NCBI GenBank assembly: GCA_016794945.1
Contig: JAEUIX010000270.1
Location: 1 to 5,223 of the forward strand
Direction: 5' to 3'
Source of the DNA: Phycisphaerae bacterium
Lineage (GTDB): Bacteria > Planctomycetota > Phycisphaerae > Phycisphaerales > UBA1924
Length of the DNA stretch: 5,223 nucleotides
Shown: positions 1 to 5,223 of the stretch, one piece after another
How the letters are laid out: the number at the start of each line of letters is the position of its first letter
How positions within the stretch are numbered: position 1 is the first letter of the stretch
Notes under the pieces: model-generated
The model's database searches: none
What the model was told of the DNA's origin: nothing
What the model saw: the letters and a program-made list of their open reading frames with translations, nothing else
Position numbers and translations under genes: made by a program

Positions 1-1675
1 GGCGCGCAAAGACGCCTCGGCGCGCCGCGGCGCCGTCGTAGGCCTCGGCCGGGCGGTCGATCATGGTCACGAGCCTGGCGGTGTCGTGCGAGTCGAGCAG
101 GTTGAACTGAACAAGCTCGGTCGCAGGGTGGTTGACGGTCGCCCTGACCAGGGCCTGAGTGAGGGCTCGGGCGCCGTACCCGCGGTCGCTCAGCCAGCGC
201 ACGACCGGCTCGGCGACGGGGTAGTTCATCTGGCCGTCGAACGCGGCGCCGCCGAAGTAGTCACGCGCGGGGAACCAGATCTCGCCGATCAGCAGCGCCT
301 CGGGGTCGATGGCCTTCACGTGAGCGCGCCAGTCGCGCCAGAAGGGCATGCCCAGGTCGGGCGCAACGTCCAGTCGCCAGCCGTCGCAGCCGCGGACCGG
401 TTCGCCATCGGCGCTGCGCGGCCGCATCCAGCGCTCCGTGACGGCCAGGACGTGCCGCTTGACGGGCGGGGCGAGATCGCCGTCGATCTGCCGCAGGGCG
501 GGCAGGCCGCCGTTGCGCCGGTCCCACCCGCGCCAGCCGATGAGCTGCCCGGCACGGAAGGGGCGCTGCCCCCCCACGATCTCATCGCCGGTGGCCAGGA
601 CGGCGTCGAACCACAGTGCGTAGGGCGAGTCGGCCCCGCGGCGCACCAGATCCTGGAACGCCCAGAACTTCGTGCCGGTGTGGTTCCAGACCCCGTCGAG
701 CACCAGGCGCATCCCGCGCCGGTGGACCGCGGGCAGGAACCGATCGACGAACCATCGGTCGGCGGCGGTCCAGGTCCAGGTCGCGGGGTCCTCGGTTTCG
801 CCCGGCTCGGCCGCGCGGGGCGCACCGTCGCCTGCCGGGCCGGCCAGCGCATCGTCGACGTGGCGGAAATCGGCGGCGTCGTACTTGTGCAGGCTGGGCG
901 AGCGGAAGATGGGCGTGAGGTAGATCCCCTCGACGCCCAGGTCGCGCAGGTCGTCGAGTCGCTGAGCGACGCCCTGCAGGTCGCCGCCGTAGCGTCGCTG
1001 GAAGATGACGTTCGACCAGGCGCCGGATCGCGAGACGAGGCGGCCGGCGTTGCCCTCTCCGGCCTCGGCCATGGCCCACGCGGCCTCGACCTCGTCGACG
1101 CTGACGCGACCCCAGGGGCTGTTCCAGGCGAGCAGTTTCGCATCGTGGTGGCGCGGGTCGTTGCCGGGCTCGCCGTTGCGGTAGCGCTCGGGCATGATCT
1201 GGTACCACACCATGCCCTTGGCCCAATCGGGCGTGCGGTGCGCCGGCTCGGGATCGGGGAGCGATTCGAACGGGCCAAGACGCCCCGCGCCGCCCGGGCC
1301 GGACCACTCGACGCGCCAGCGCGTCGGTGCGATGAGGCCGGACACGCGCGCCCGGGCGTACCGTCCCGCGTCGCCGGGTTCATCACCCCACCCGGAGGCC
1401 GGGACCAGCGGGACTCGGATCTCGCCGCGAGGGTGGTTTTCCACCACCAGCACACCGTCGGACCCGGGGGGCAGGCCGGAAACGGCCACTTCGGCCAGGC
1501 CGAGCCGATCGGACACCCCGATCCAGCGAGCCGCCGGCGGTTTGGGCGCGTCGAGGAAACAGCGAGCCTCGGAGGCGTTCGGACGCTGGAGGGTCATGCA
1601 CCAGATCGCCGCGAGCAGGCACGCGCGGATTCGCCGACCGCCGGCCTGCATGCCCGCCCCGCCGGTCCAGCGCAT
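1..1675 (-). CDS. GH13 alpha-glucan hydrolase, neopullulanase/cyclomaltodextrinase-like, C-terminus cut off by window edge
   Basis: Reading the minus strand from 1675 to the left edge gives 558 codons without a stop. The product should hydrolyse alpha-1,4 (possibly also alpha-1,6) bonds in maltodextrins or related glucans. Residues about 10-35 look like a signal peptide (GGRRIR, then a hydrophobic stretch, then an ASEA-like cleavage region), suggesting export. A small N-terminal domain follows. The catalytic barrel opens near W157 with WYQIMPERYRNG, then GIYLTPIF and HKYDAADF (H263-). All four GH13 core motifs are present: DGVWNH (327-332), GWRLDVA with nucleophile D436, GEIW with acid/base E465, and DSHD with H530 and D531. 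GIYLTPIF/HKYD and the EIW...MNYP pattern are typical of the neopullulanase group. The segment that usually reads MPKLN is GLPALR here. The exact substrate is not determinable. The start is uncertain: ATG 1675 and ATG 1651 are both possible and neither has a clear ribosome binding site. The C-terminal beta domain lies outside the window. Confidence 0.9.
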   Translation of the reverse strand, partial: MRWTGGAGMQAGGRRIRACLLAAIWCMTLQRPNASEARCFLDAPKPPAARWIGVSDRLGLAEVAVSGLPPGSDGVLVVENHPRGEIRVPLVPASGWGDEPGDAGRYARARVSGLIAPTRWRVEWSGPGGAGRLGPFESLPDPEPAHRTPDWAKGMVWYQIMPERYRNGEPGNDPRHHDAKLLAWNSPWGRVSVDEVEAAWAMAEAGEGNAGRLVSRSGAWSNVIFQRRYGGDLQGVAQRLDDLRDLGVEGIYLTPIFRSPSLHKYDAADFRHVDDALAGPAGDGAPRAAEPGETEDPATWTWTAADRWFVDRFLPAVHRRGMRLVLDGVWNHTGTKFWAFQDLVRRGADSPYALWFDAVLATGDEIVGGQRPFRAGQLIGWRGWDRRNGGLPALRQIDGDLAPPVKRHVLAVTERWMRPRSADGEPVRGCDGWRLDVAPDLGMPFWRDWRAHVKAIDPEALLIGEIWFPARDYFGGAAFDGQMNYPVAEPVVRWLSDRGYGARALTQALVRATVNHPATELVQFNLLDSHDTARLVTMIDRPAEAYDGAAARRGVFAR

Positions 1676-1744
1676 GGAAAGGGTCCGTGAGAAACCGGCC
1701 GGCGGGCGGGCGAACGGACCAGCCCTGCGGCCCGGAGCGTGTAC

Positions 1745-1750
1745 ATTATA
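1745..1750 (-). promoter_or_regulatory. Perfect TATAAT -10 box, candidate promoter of the GH13 gene
   Basis: The minus strand reads CTCTATAATGTACACG here, an exact sigma-70-type -10 hexamer, 69 bp upstream of ATG 1675. No convincing -35 hexamer lies 16-18 bp further upstream (the 17-bp position reads GCGGGA). The call therefore rests on the -10 box and its AT-rich setting alone. The same bases on the plus strand (TACATT at 1742-1747, TATAGA at 1747-1752) could serve the prepilin gene in the other direction. Confidence 0.45.
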
Positions 1751-1779
1751 GAGTCTGATCGGGGGCGTCCCGCCCGTGT

Positions 1780-1797
1780 CCGGGCATCGTCGCCCGG
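1780..1797 (+). other. Small hairpin in the presumed prepilin mRNA leader
   Basis: CCGGGC (1780-1785) and GCCCGG (1792-1797) form a perfect 6-bp stem with a 6-nt loop. It lies between the AT-rich promoter island and the prepilin start. A smaller GGGCG/CGCCC stem (1763-1767 with 1771-1775) precedes it. No T-run follows, so it is not a standard terminator. A leader structure or chance in GC-rich DNA are both possible. Confidence 0.3.
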
Positions 1798-1821
1798 GAT
1801 CGTTGCGGACTCATTCGTTCC

Positions 1822-1826
1822 AGGAG
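1822..1826 (+). promoter_or_regulatory. Ribosome binding site AGGAG for the prepilin gene
   Basis: AGGAG lies 7 nt before ATG 1834, an optimal spacing. It favours this start over the in-frame GTG at 1855, which would give a shorter and more typical leader before KRAFTLIE but lacks a well-placed Shine-Dalgarno site. Confidence 0.75.
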
Positions 1827-1833
1827 TCTGTTC

Positions 1834-2775
1834 ATGGAAGGTTGTCGCCGGATCGTGAAGCGGGCGTTCACGCTCATCGAACTGCTGGTGGTGATCGCGA
1901 TCATCGCGCTGCTGGTGGGGATCCTGCTGCCGGCGCTGGCCAGCGCCCGGGCCAACGCGCGCCAGGCGGCGTGCCTGAGCAACGTGCGGCAGATGGGCCT
2001 GTCGATGACGCAGTACGCCAACGACTTCAAGTCGTGGTACCCGCTGGTTCCGTTCACGGCGGCGGCGCGGGCCGCGTTCACGAACCCCAACCCGGCGTCG
2101 CGGTACCTGGACTTCCAGTACGTGATCGGCGGCGTGTCGGGGCTGTTCAGCCTGTACCAGAACCCCGACGGGGGCGAGGGAACGCCGACGGGCGATTTCG
2201 GCTACGTGGTGGGCGGCACGCCGGGGGTGCAGCAGTACGCCGACGGGAACCGCAACCCGATCATGGGCGGGTACCTGGACGGGTTCGGGCTGCTGGTGTG
2301 CAACAACGACCGGGAGGATCGGGTGGCCGTGAACAACGGGTCGTACACCCCGTCGTCGGCCATCGCGCTGCCCGCGGCCAAGAGCCGGATCCCCGCCGTG
2401 CCGGCGACGACGTTCCAGATCGCCCAGTACAACATCTCGTACCTGTACATCGCGGGGTTCAAGACGGACGAGGCGAACATCCTCAAGCCCGCGCCGCTGT
2501 GGGGCGACGAGACGAACGCGCCGGACCTGTCGACGCGCGCGTGGTACTACGGAGCGCAGGACCGTCCGAGCGGCGAGAACATCCGTCCGGGCTACTACTA
2601 CCGCTGGGACAACCACAAGGACGGGGCCAATTTCGTGTTCACCGACGGGCACGGCGACTTCCTGAAGGGCAACGTGCAGGAGACGTTCTTCTCCCCGCCG
2701 GCGCAGAGCACCAACAGCCAGTCCGTGAACGTCATCGACCAGTTCCGAAGCAACCGGCTGCAGACGATCGACTGA
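1834..2775 (+). CDS. Prepilin-like protein with N-terminal methylation motif and H-x9-DG motif
   Basis: This complete 313-residue protein has a type IV prepilin / type II pseudopilin N-terminus. A short basic leader ([11 protein letters not shown]) is followed by FTLIELLVV (residues 12-20), with the conserved Glu at position +5 of the mature chain. The hydrophobic helix continues to about residue 35 and then [21 protein letters not shown], the usual amphipathic extension. The C-terminal part contains an exact H-x9-DG motif (H261, D271-G272). Such proteins are inserted in the inner membrane, cleaved by a prepilin peptidase and assembled into pilus-like fibres; in Planctomycetota they occur in very many copies of largely unknown role. 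The residue before the cleavage point is Ala11 rather than the usual Gly, so processing may be less efficient. No other pilus or secretion genes are nearby. The product is secure at family level, the biological role is not. Confidence 0.9.
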   Translation: MEGCRRIVKRAFTLIELLVVIAIIALLVGILLPALASARANARQAACLSNVRQMGLSMTQYANDFKSWYPLVPFTAAARAAFTNPNPASRYLDFQYVIGGVSGLFSLYQNPDGGEGTPTGDFGYVVGGTPGVQQYADGNRNPIMGGYLDGFGLLVCNNDREDRVAVNNGSYTPSSAIALPAAKSRIPAVPATTFQIAQYNISYLYIAGFKTDEANILKPAPLWGDETNAPDLSTRAWYYGAQDRPSGENIRPGYYYRWDNHKDGANFVFTDGHGDFLKGNVQETFFSPPAQSTNSQSVNVIDQFRSNRLQTID

Positions 2776-2817
2776 TCGGGCGCGCCCGCCGAGCACCGCC
2801 GGTACACTCCCGACCTC
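2776..2817 (+). promoter_or_regulatory. Short gap between prepilin and permease genes
   Basis: This 42-bp gap holds a 12-bp perfect palindrome CGGGCGCGCCCG (2777-2788) just after the prepilin stop, followed by the candidate -10 box at 2803-2808. No T-run or clear terminator is visible, so read-through from the prepilin gene into the permease cannot be excluded. Confidence 0.45.
2803..2808 (+). promoter_or_regulatory. Candidate -10 box TACACT for a leaderless permease transcript
   Basis: TACACT matches four of six positions of TATAAT and ends 9 nt before the GTG start at 2818. A transcript from this box would start at or within a few bases of the GTG. That fits leaderless translation and the absence of any Shine-Dalgarno sequence. 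No -35 hexamer was recognised. Confidence 0.35.
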
Positions 2818-4374
2818 GTGCCGCCCGACGCGCAGGACCAACCCGCCCACGCCGCACGCGCCGACGCCGGCGCACGGGCGCGACCCGCCCGGCCGTGGTG
2901 GCTGCGCCTGATCGAGGTGCAGGAGGTTGGCCTGCTGCTGGTGGTCGCGCTGTTCGTGGTCGGCCTGACGCTGGCGACGCCTTGGATCCCCCGCCCCGAG
3001 CGCACCGAGGTCCCCGCCGGCGCCGCCGTCGCCGAGCGCGACGGCGTCATCACGGTGACCGCGGCCGGCGGCGGCGCCGAGGCGTACCGGGTTGCCGACG
3101 GCTGGCGCGTGACGGAGCGGCTCGGCCGCGCGTTCCTGGAGCGGCGCGAACGCACCGACGTGCCCGCCGGCGCCGCCGTCACCGAGGTGCCCGCGGGGTT
3201 CCGCATCGTCGCGCCGGGCAAGCCCGACCTGCTGCTGCCGGCGGCCGACGGCTGGGAACCCGCCCGCGACGGCGGGGTCGATGAAGTCCGGCGCACCACC
3301 ATCACGGGCGACACCGAGCGGCACCGCGCCGAGGGTGGCGTGCGCATCGAGCCGGTGCGCCCGGCGTACGTGGTCGAGCCCGCCGGCGGCGGCCGGCGCG
3401 TCTACCCCGCCGACGACGGGTGGCAGTTCGTCGAGACCGCCGACGGCCGCCGGACCATCGAGCGCGACCCCCGCGTCAACAAGTTCCTCAACAAGGACAA
3501 CCTCAGCCTGGTCGCCACCGCCGCGTCGTTCATCGCCATCATGGCCGTCGGGATGACGTTCATCATCATCCTGGGGGGCATCGATCTGTCGGTGGGCGCG
3601 ACGTACGCGCTGGCGGCGGTGGTGGGCGCCTCGGTGCTGCGGGTCGCGGCGACCGGGGGAGGCGACCTGTCGGCGTGGCTCGCGGTGCCGCTGGGGCTGG
3701 CGGTCTGCTGCGGGGTGGGGGCGCTGTGCGGGCTGATCAACGGCGCCGCGACCGTCGGCCTGAAGGTGCACCCGTTCATCATCACGCTGGGGGGCATGGC
3801 GGTCTACCGCGGGGTGGCGTTCGTCATCAGCCAGGGCCTGTCGATCACGGGCTTCCCGCCGGCGTACCAGGGCACGATCCGCGCGTCGGTGGGCGGCATC
3901 AACCCCCTGCCGATGCTGGTGATGCTCCTGGTCGGCCTGGCGGGGGCGTTCGTCGCGGCGCGGACGGTCTTCGGGCGGCGCACCTTCGCCATCGGCGGCA
4001 ACGAAACGGCGGCGCGGTACGCGGGCATCCCCGTCGGGCGCACCAAGATCCTGCTGTTCACGCTCTGCGGCGCGCTGGCCGGTCTGTCGGCGGCCATGGC
4101 CCTGGGCTATTACGGCGCGGGCTCCTCGGCCGACGGCACGGGATACGAGCTCGACGTGATCGCGGCGGCGGTGGTGGGCGGCGCATCGCTCTCGGGCGGC
4201 CGCGGGTCGGCCCTGGGGGCGGTGCTGGGGGCCCTGATCATCCAGCTCATCAACAACGGCTTCGACGTGCTGGGGATCGACTCGAATTACCGTCAGATCG
4301 TCATCGGCCTGGCCATCGTTCTGGCCGTGGTGGTCGACCAGGCCAAGCAGCGGGTGCTGGCCCGCCGCCGGTAG
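2818..4374 (+). CDS. Sugar ABC transporter permease (RbsC/CUT2 type) with a large periplasmic insert
   Basis: This complete 518-residue membrane protein belongs to the branched-chain/ribose permease superfamily (BPD_transp_2). It should form the channel of an importer taking a sugar from the binding protein encoded next. Family hallmarks are IMAVGMTF...GGIDLSVGATYAL (241-264), HPFIITLGGMAVYRGV (318-333), GGNETAARYAGI (393-404), TGYELDVIAAAVVGGASLSGG (441-461) and LINNGFDVLGI (477-487). The first membrane helix is at about 34-54. RbsC-type proteins are about 320 residues and pass from helix 1 to helix 2 through a short loop. Here residues about 60-220 are an inserted soluble region of three repeated units, which accounts for the extra length. 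GTG 2818 is the only start codon between the upstream in-frame stop (2773) and the first helix. It has no Shine-Dalgarno site, so it is probably leaderless. No ATPase gene adjoins it. Substrate unknown; ribose, galactose, xylose or another monosaccharide is plausible. Confidence 0.92.
   Translation: MPPDAQDQPAHAARADAGARARPARPWWLRLIEVQEVGLLLVVALFVVGLTLATPWIPRPERTEVPAGAAVAERDGVITVTAAGGGAEAYRVADGWRVTERLGRAFLERRERTDVPAGAAVTEVPAGFRIVAPGKPDLLLPAADGWEPARDGGVDEVRRTTITGDTERHRAEGGVRIEPVRPAYVVEPAGGGRRVYPADDGWQFVETADGRRTIERDPRVNKFLNKDNLSLVATAASFIAIMAVGMTFIIILGGIDLSVGATYALAAVVGASVLRVAATGGGDLSAWLAVPLGLAVCCGVGALCGLINGAATVGLKVHPFIITLGGMAVYRGVAFVISQGLSITGFPPAYQGTIRASVGGINPLPMLVMLLVGLAGAFVAARTVFGRRTFAIGGNETAARYAGIPVGRTKILLFTLCGALAGLSAAMALGYYGAGSSADGTGYELDVIAAAVVGGASLSGGRGSALGAVLGALIIQLINNGFDVLGIDSNYRQIVIGLAIVLAVVVDQAKQRVLARRR
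3001..3036 (+). repeat. Direct DNA repeat, copy 1 of 2
   Basis: These 36 bp match 3151-3186 at 33 positions, exactly 150 bp away. The three differences give Glu64/Asp114, a silent Val change, and Ala/Thr at residues 72/122. The high nucleotide identity suggests that units one and two of the permease insert arose by a fairly recent in-frame duplication of 50 codons, or are kept alike by gene conversion. Confidence 0.85.
3151..3186 (+). repeat. Direct DNA repeat, copy 2 of 2
   Basis: This is the second copy of the 36-bp segment, opening unit two of the permease insert. Beyond these 36 bp the two units diverge quickly at DNA level but keep the ADGW spacing. Confidence 0.85.
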
Positions 4375-4377
4375 AAT
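4372..4377 (+). promoter_or_regulatory. Candidate -10 box TAGAAT overlapping the permease stop codon
   Basis: TAGAAT matches five of six positions of TATAAT, and its first three bases are the permease stop codon TAG. A start about 7 nt downstream would give the binding-protein gene its own transcript with a leader of about 110 nt containing both hairpins described at 4390-4456. No -35 hexamer is evident, and the stop codon alone explains half of the match. Confidence 0.35.
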
Positions 4378-4389
4378 CGGAGCGGGCGT

Positions 4390-4414
4390 GCCGGGCCCTT
4401 GTTCGGGTTCCGGC
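4390..4414 (+). other. Intercistronic hairpin 1 between permease and binding protein
   Basis: GCCGGGCCC (4390-4398) pairs with GGGTTCCGGC (4405-4414), giving nine pairs with one G-T wobble and one bulged T around a 6-nt loop. No T-run follows. Hairpins between transporter genes often adjust the relative amount of binding protein to membrane components through mRNA stability or partial termination; that role is inferred here. Confidence 0.45.
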
Positions 4415-4427
4415 CGCCGGCCTTGCC

Positions 4428-4456
4428 CGCGTGCGTCCGGCAGGCCCGCGCACGCG
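4428..4456 (+). other. Intercistronic hairpin 2, perfect 8-bp stem
   Basis: CGCGTGCG (4428-4435) and CGCACGCG (4449-4456) are exact inverted repeats around a 13-nt loop. The stem ends 25 nt before the AGGAG of the binding-protein gene, leaving that site outside the stem. It lacks a downstream T-run, so an mRNA-stabilising or attenuating structure fits better than a strong terminator. Confidence 0.5.
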
Positions 4457-4481
4457 AAGACCGCTTCAACCCCGATCCATC

Positions 4482-4486
4482 AGGAG
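4482..4486 (+). promoter_or_regulatory. Ribosome binding site AGGAG for the sugar-binding protein gene
   Basis: AGGAG lies 8 nt before ATG 4495. It is a strong, well-spaced site that fixes the start and contrasts with the absence of any such site before the permease, consistent with higher production of the binding protein. Confidence 0.8.
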
Positions 4487-4494
4487 ATTCCGGA

Positions 4495-5223
4495 ATGTCC
4501 ATCGCCCGCACAGGTCTGTTCGCCCTCGCCGCGGTGCTGACCACCGCCGCCGCCGTCATCGGCGCGTCGGTCCAACCCGCCGGCAAGGCCCCGGCCAAGC
4601 CCGCCAAGAAGTCGTACGTCATCGGCCTGGTGGCCAAGAGCAACTCCAACCCCGTGTTCATCGCGGCCCGGACGGGCGCGAACGACGCGGCCAAGGAGAT
4701 CGGCAAGCAGTACGGCATCGAGATCAAGATCGACTGGCGCACGCCGGTCAGCGAGGACGGCCAGAAGCAGGCCGAGTTCATCGAGCAGCTGGTCGCCGCG
4801 GGCGCCGACGGCATCGCGGTCAGCGCTTCGGACGCCGCGAAGCTCAAGACCGCGATCGACGCGGCCGACGCCAAGGGCGTTCCGGTGGCGACCTTCGACT
4901 CGGACGTGCCGGGCTCCAAGCGGTTCGCGTACTACGGCACGGACGACTTCGCCTGCGGCCAGCAGGTCGCGGCCGAACTGGCCAGGGCGATGGGCGGCAA
5001 GGGCGTGGTCGCGATCCTGGCGGGCAACCCCAACGCGCCGAACCTGCAGGCGCGGGTGCGCGGGGTGAAGGAGGGCCTGGCGAAGTTCGCCGACATCAAG
5101 ATCCTCGACACGTACTACCACCCCGAGACGCCGCAGGACGCGGTCTCCAAGGTCGAGCAGGTGATGGCGGCGAACCCGCAGATCACCGGCTGGGCGATGG
5201 TCGGCGGCTGGCCGCTGTTCACC
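4495..5223 (+). CDS. Periplasmic sugar-binding protein of an ABC importer (RbsB-like), C-terminus cut off by window edge
   Basis: The first 243 codons are present and open to the right edge. Residues 1 to about 24 are a signal peptide (SIART, then a hydrophobic Ala/Leu run ending near GAS-VQ), so the protein is exported. The rest matches the periplasmic-binding-protein-like fold of ribose/autoinducer/rhamnose binders (Peripla_BP_4). YVIGLVAKSNSNPVF (41-55) is the first strand and ligand loop, AAGADGIAVS (101-110) and GVPVATFDSD (128-137) follow, YYGTDD is at 146-151, and VVAILAGNPNAPN (171-183) leads to QARVRGVKEGL (185-195), equivalent to the ARxRG ligand segment of RbsB. Asp135 occupies the position of the sugar-contacting Asp of RbsB. 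In the C-lobe, GGW (237-239) stands where RbsB has the Asn-Asp pair, so the ligand may differ from ribose. It is encoded directly after the permease and should deliver the ligand to it. Confidence 0.92.
   Translation, partial: MSIARTGLFALAAVLTTAAAVIGASVQPAGKAPAKPAKKSYVIGLVAKSNSNPVFIAARTGANDAAKEIGKQYGIEIKIDWRTPVSEDGQKQAEFIEQLVAAGADGIAVSASDAAKLKTAIDAADAKGVPVATFDSDVPGSKRFAYYGTDDFACGQQVAAELARAMGGKGVVAILAGNPNAPNLQARVRGVKEGLAKFADIKILDTYYHPETPQDAVSKVEQVMAANPQITGWAMVGGWPLFT

Larger units (their letters stand above)
1676..1833. promoter_or_regulatory. Divergent intergenic region between the GH13 gene and the prepilin gene
   Basis: These 158 bp separate two divergently transcribed genes and should hold both promoters. 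The middle contains a short AT-rich island (1741-1752) that stands out in a very GC-rich background. No start-supported small gene was found here. There is no T-run that would indicate an intrinsic terminator. Confidence 0.6.
3001..3471 (+). repeat. Three-unit repeated insert within the permease, (A/D)DGW units
   Basis: This segment encodes permease residues 62-218. Units one (62-111) and two (112-161) both start RT(E/D)VPAGAAV and carry ADGW at 93-96 and 143-146. The more diverged third unit (about 162-218) carries DDGW at 199-202, after GGVRIEP and RRVYPA. Short hydrophobic runs alternate with Gly and charged residues, suggesting a beta-rich soluble fold, though no fold is recognised. Since RbsC-type permeases have a cytoplasmic N-terminus and the insert follows helix 1, it should lie in the periplasm. 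Confidence 0.8.

Noticed and set aside
86..1690. Long plus-strand open frame of 534 codons opposite the GH13 gene
   Set aside because: Its translation has no recognisable motif and is rich in Ala, Gly, Arg and Pro, as expected for the reverse of a GC-rich gene. The opposite strand has all the GH13 catalytic motifs.
1763..1797. Bidirectional terminator between the divergent genes
   Set aside because: The stems are short, lack T-runs on either strand, and lie between promoters of divergent genes, where a terminator is not needed.
2777..2788. Perfect palindrome CGGGCGCGCCCG as a terminator or operator
   Set aside because: It has no room for a loop and no following T-run, and a 12-bp self-complementary run of C and G is not surprising in DNA this GC-rich. 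A dimeric regulator site cannot be argued from one copy.
1776..3284. Plus-strand open frame of 502 codons overlapping the prepilin gene in another frame
   Set aside because: It contains only out-of-frame fragments of the prepilin and permease, with long Arg/Ala/Pro runs and no domain. It crosses the stop of one gene and the start of another.
1594..3771. Minus-strand open frame of 725 codons spanning the prepilin and permease genes
   Set aside because: It lies antisense to two genes with clear family motifs and is dominated by low-complexity Arg/His/Val/Ala sequence. Stop codons are rare in this frame only because of the high G+C content.
4390..4456. Riboswitch in the leader of the binding-protein gene
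   Set aside because: Two hairpins are visible, but no conserved core of a known riboswitch class was recognised and the stems do not cover the ribosome site.
4480..5121. Minus-strand open frames opposite the binding-protein gene
   Set aside because: They show no motif, whereas the plus strand has a strong ribosome site, a signal peptide and a recognisable sugar-binding fold.

Overview
The window is about 70% G+C, with codons ending almost always in G or C. It looks like a planctomycete-type chromosome, possibly class Phycisphaerae. That placement is inferred from the base composition together with a short prepilin-like protein that has both an N-terminal FTLIELLVV methylation motif and a C-terminal H-x9-DG motif, a pairing abundant in Planctomycetota. 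No rRNA, tRNA, CRISPR array, insertion sequence or attachment site was seen.

The window holds four protein-coding genes. On the minus strand, running off the left edge, is a glycoside hydrolase family 13 enzyme of the neopullulanase/cyclomaltodextrinase type (1-1675, C-terminus missing), with a probable export signal. A 158-bp divergent intergenic region containing a perfect TATAAT on the minus strand separates it from a complete prepilin-like gene on the plus strand (1834-2775). After a 42-bp gap comes a complete sugar ABC transporter permease of the ribose/galactose (CUT2, RbsC-like) type (2818-4374), which begins with GTG and has no visible Shine-Dalgarno site. After a 120-bp gap with two GC-rich hairpins comes the start of a matching periplasmic sugar-binding protein (4495 to the right edge, C-terminus missing).

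Functionally, the left enzyme would cut alpha-glucans or maltodextrins. The right-hand pair is an importer for a monosaccharide-like ligand whose ATPase is not in the window. A link between the amylase and the importer is possible, but CUT2 importers do not normally carry maltodextrins, so it is only a suggestion.

The most unusual feature is in the permease. About 160 residues made of three related units, each with an (A/D)DGW motif, are inserted between the first and second transmembrane segments, where RbsC-type proteins have only a short loop. The insert should face the periplasm, where the binding protein docks. Its first two units share a 36-bp DNA segment with 33 identities at an exact 150-bp offset, and its alanine codon use differs from that of the membrane core.
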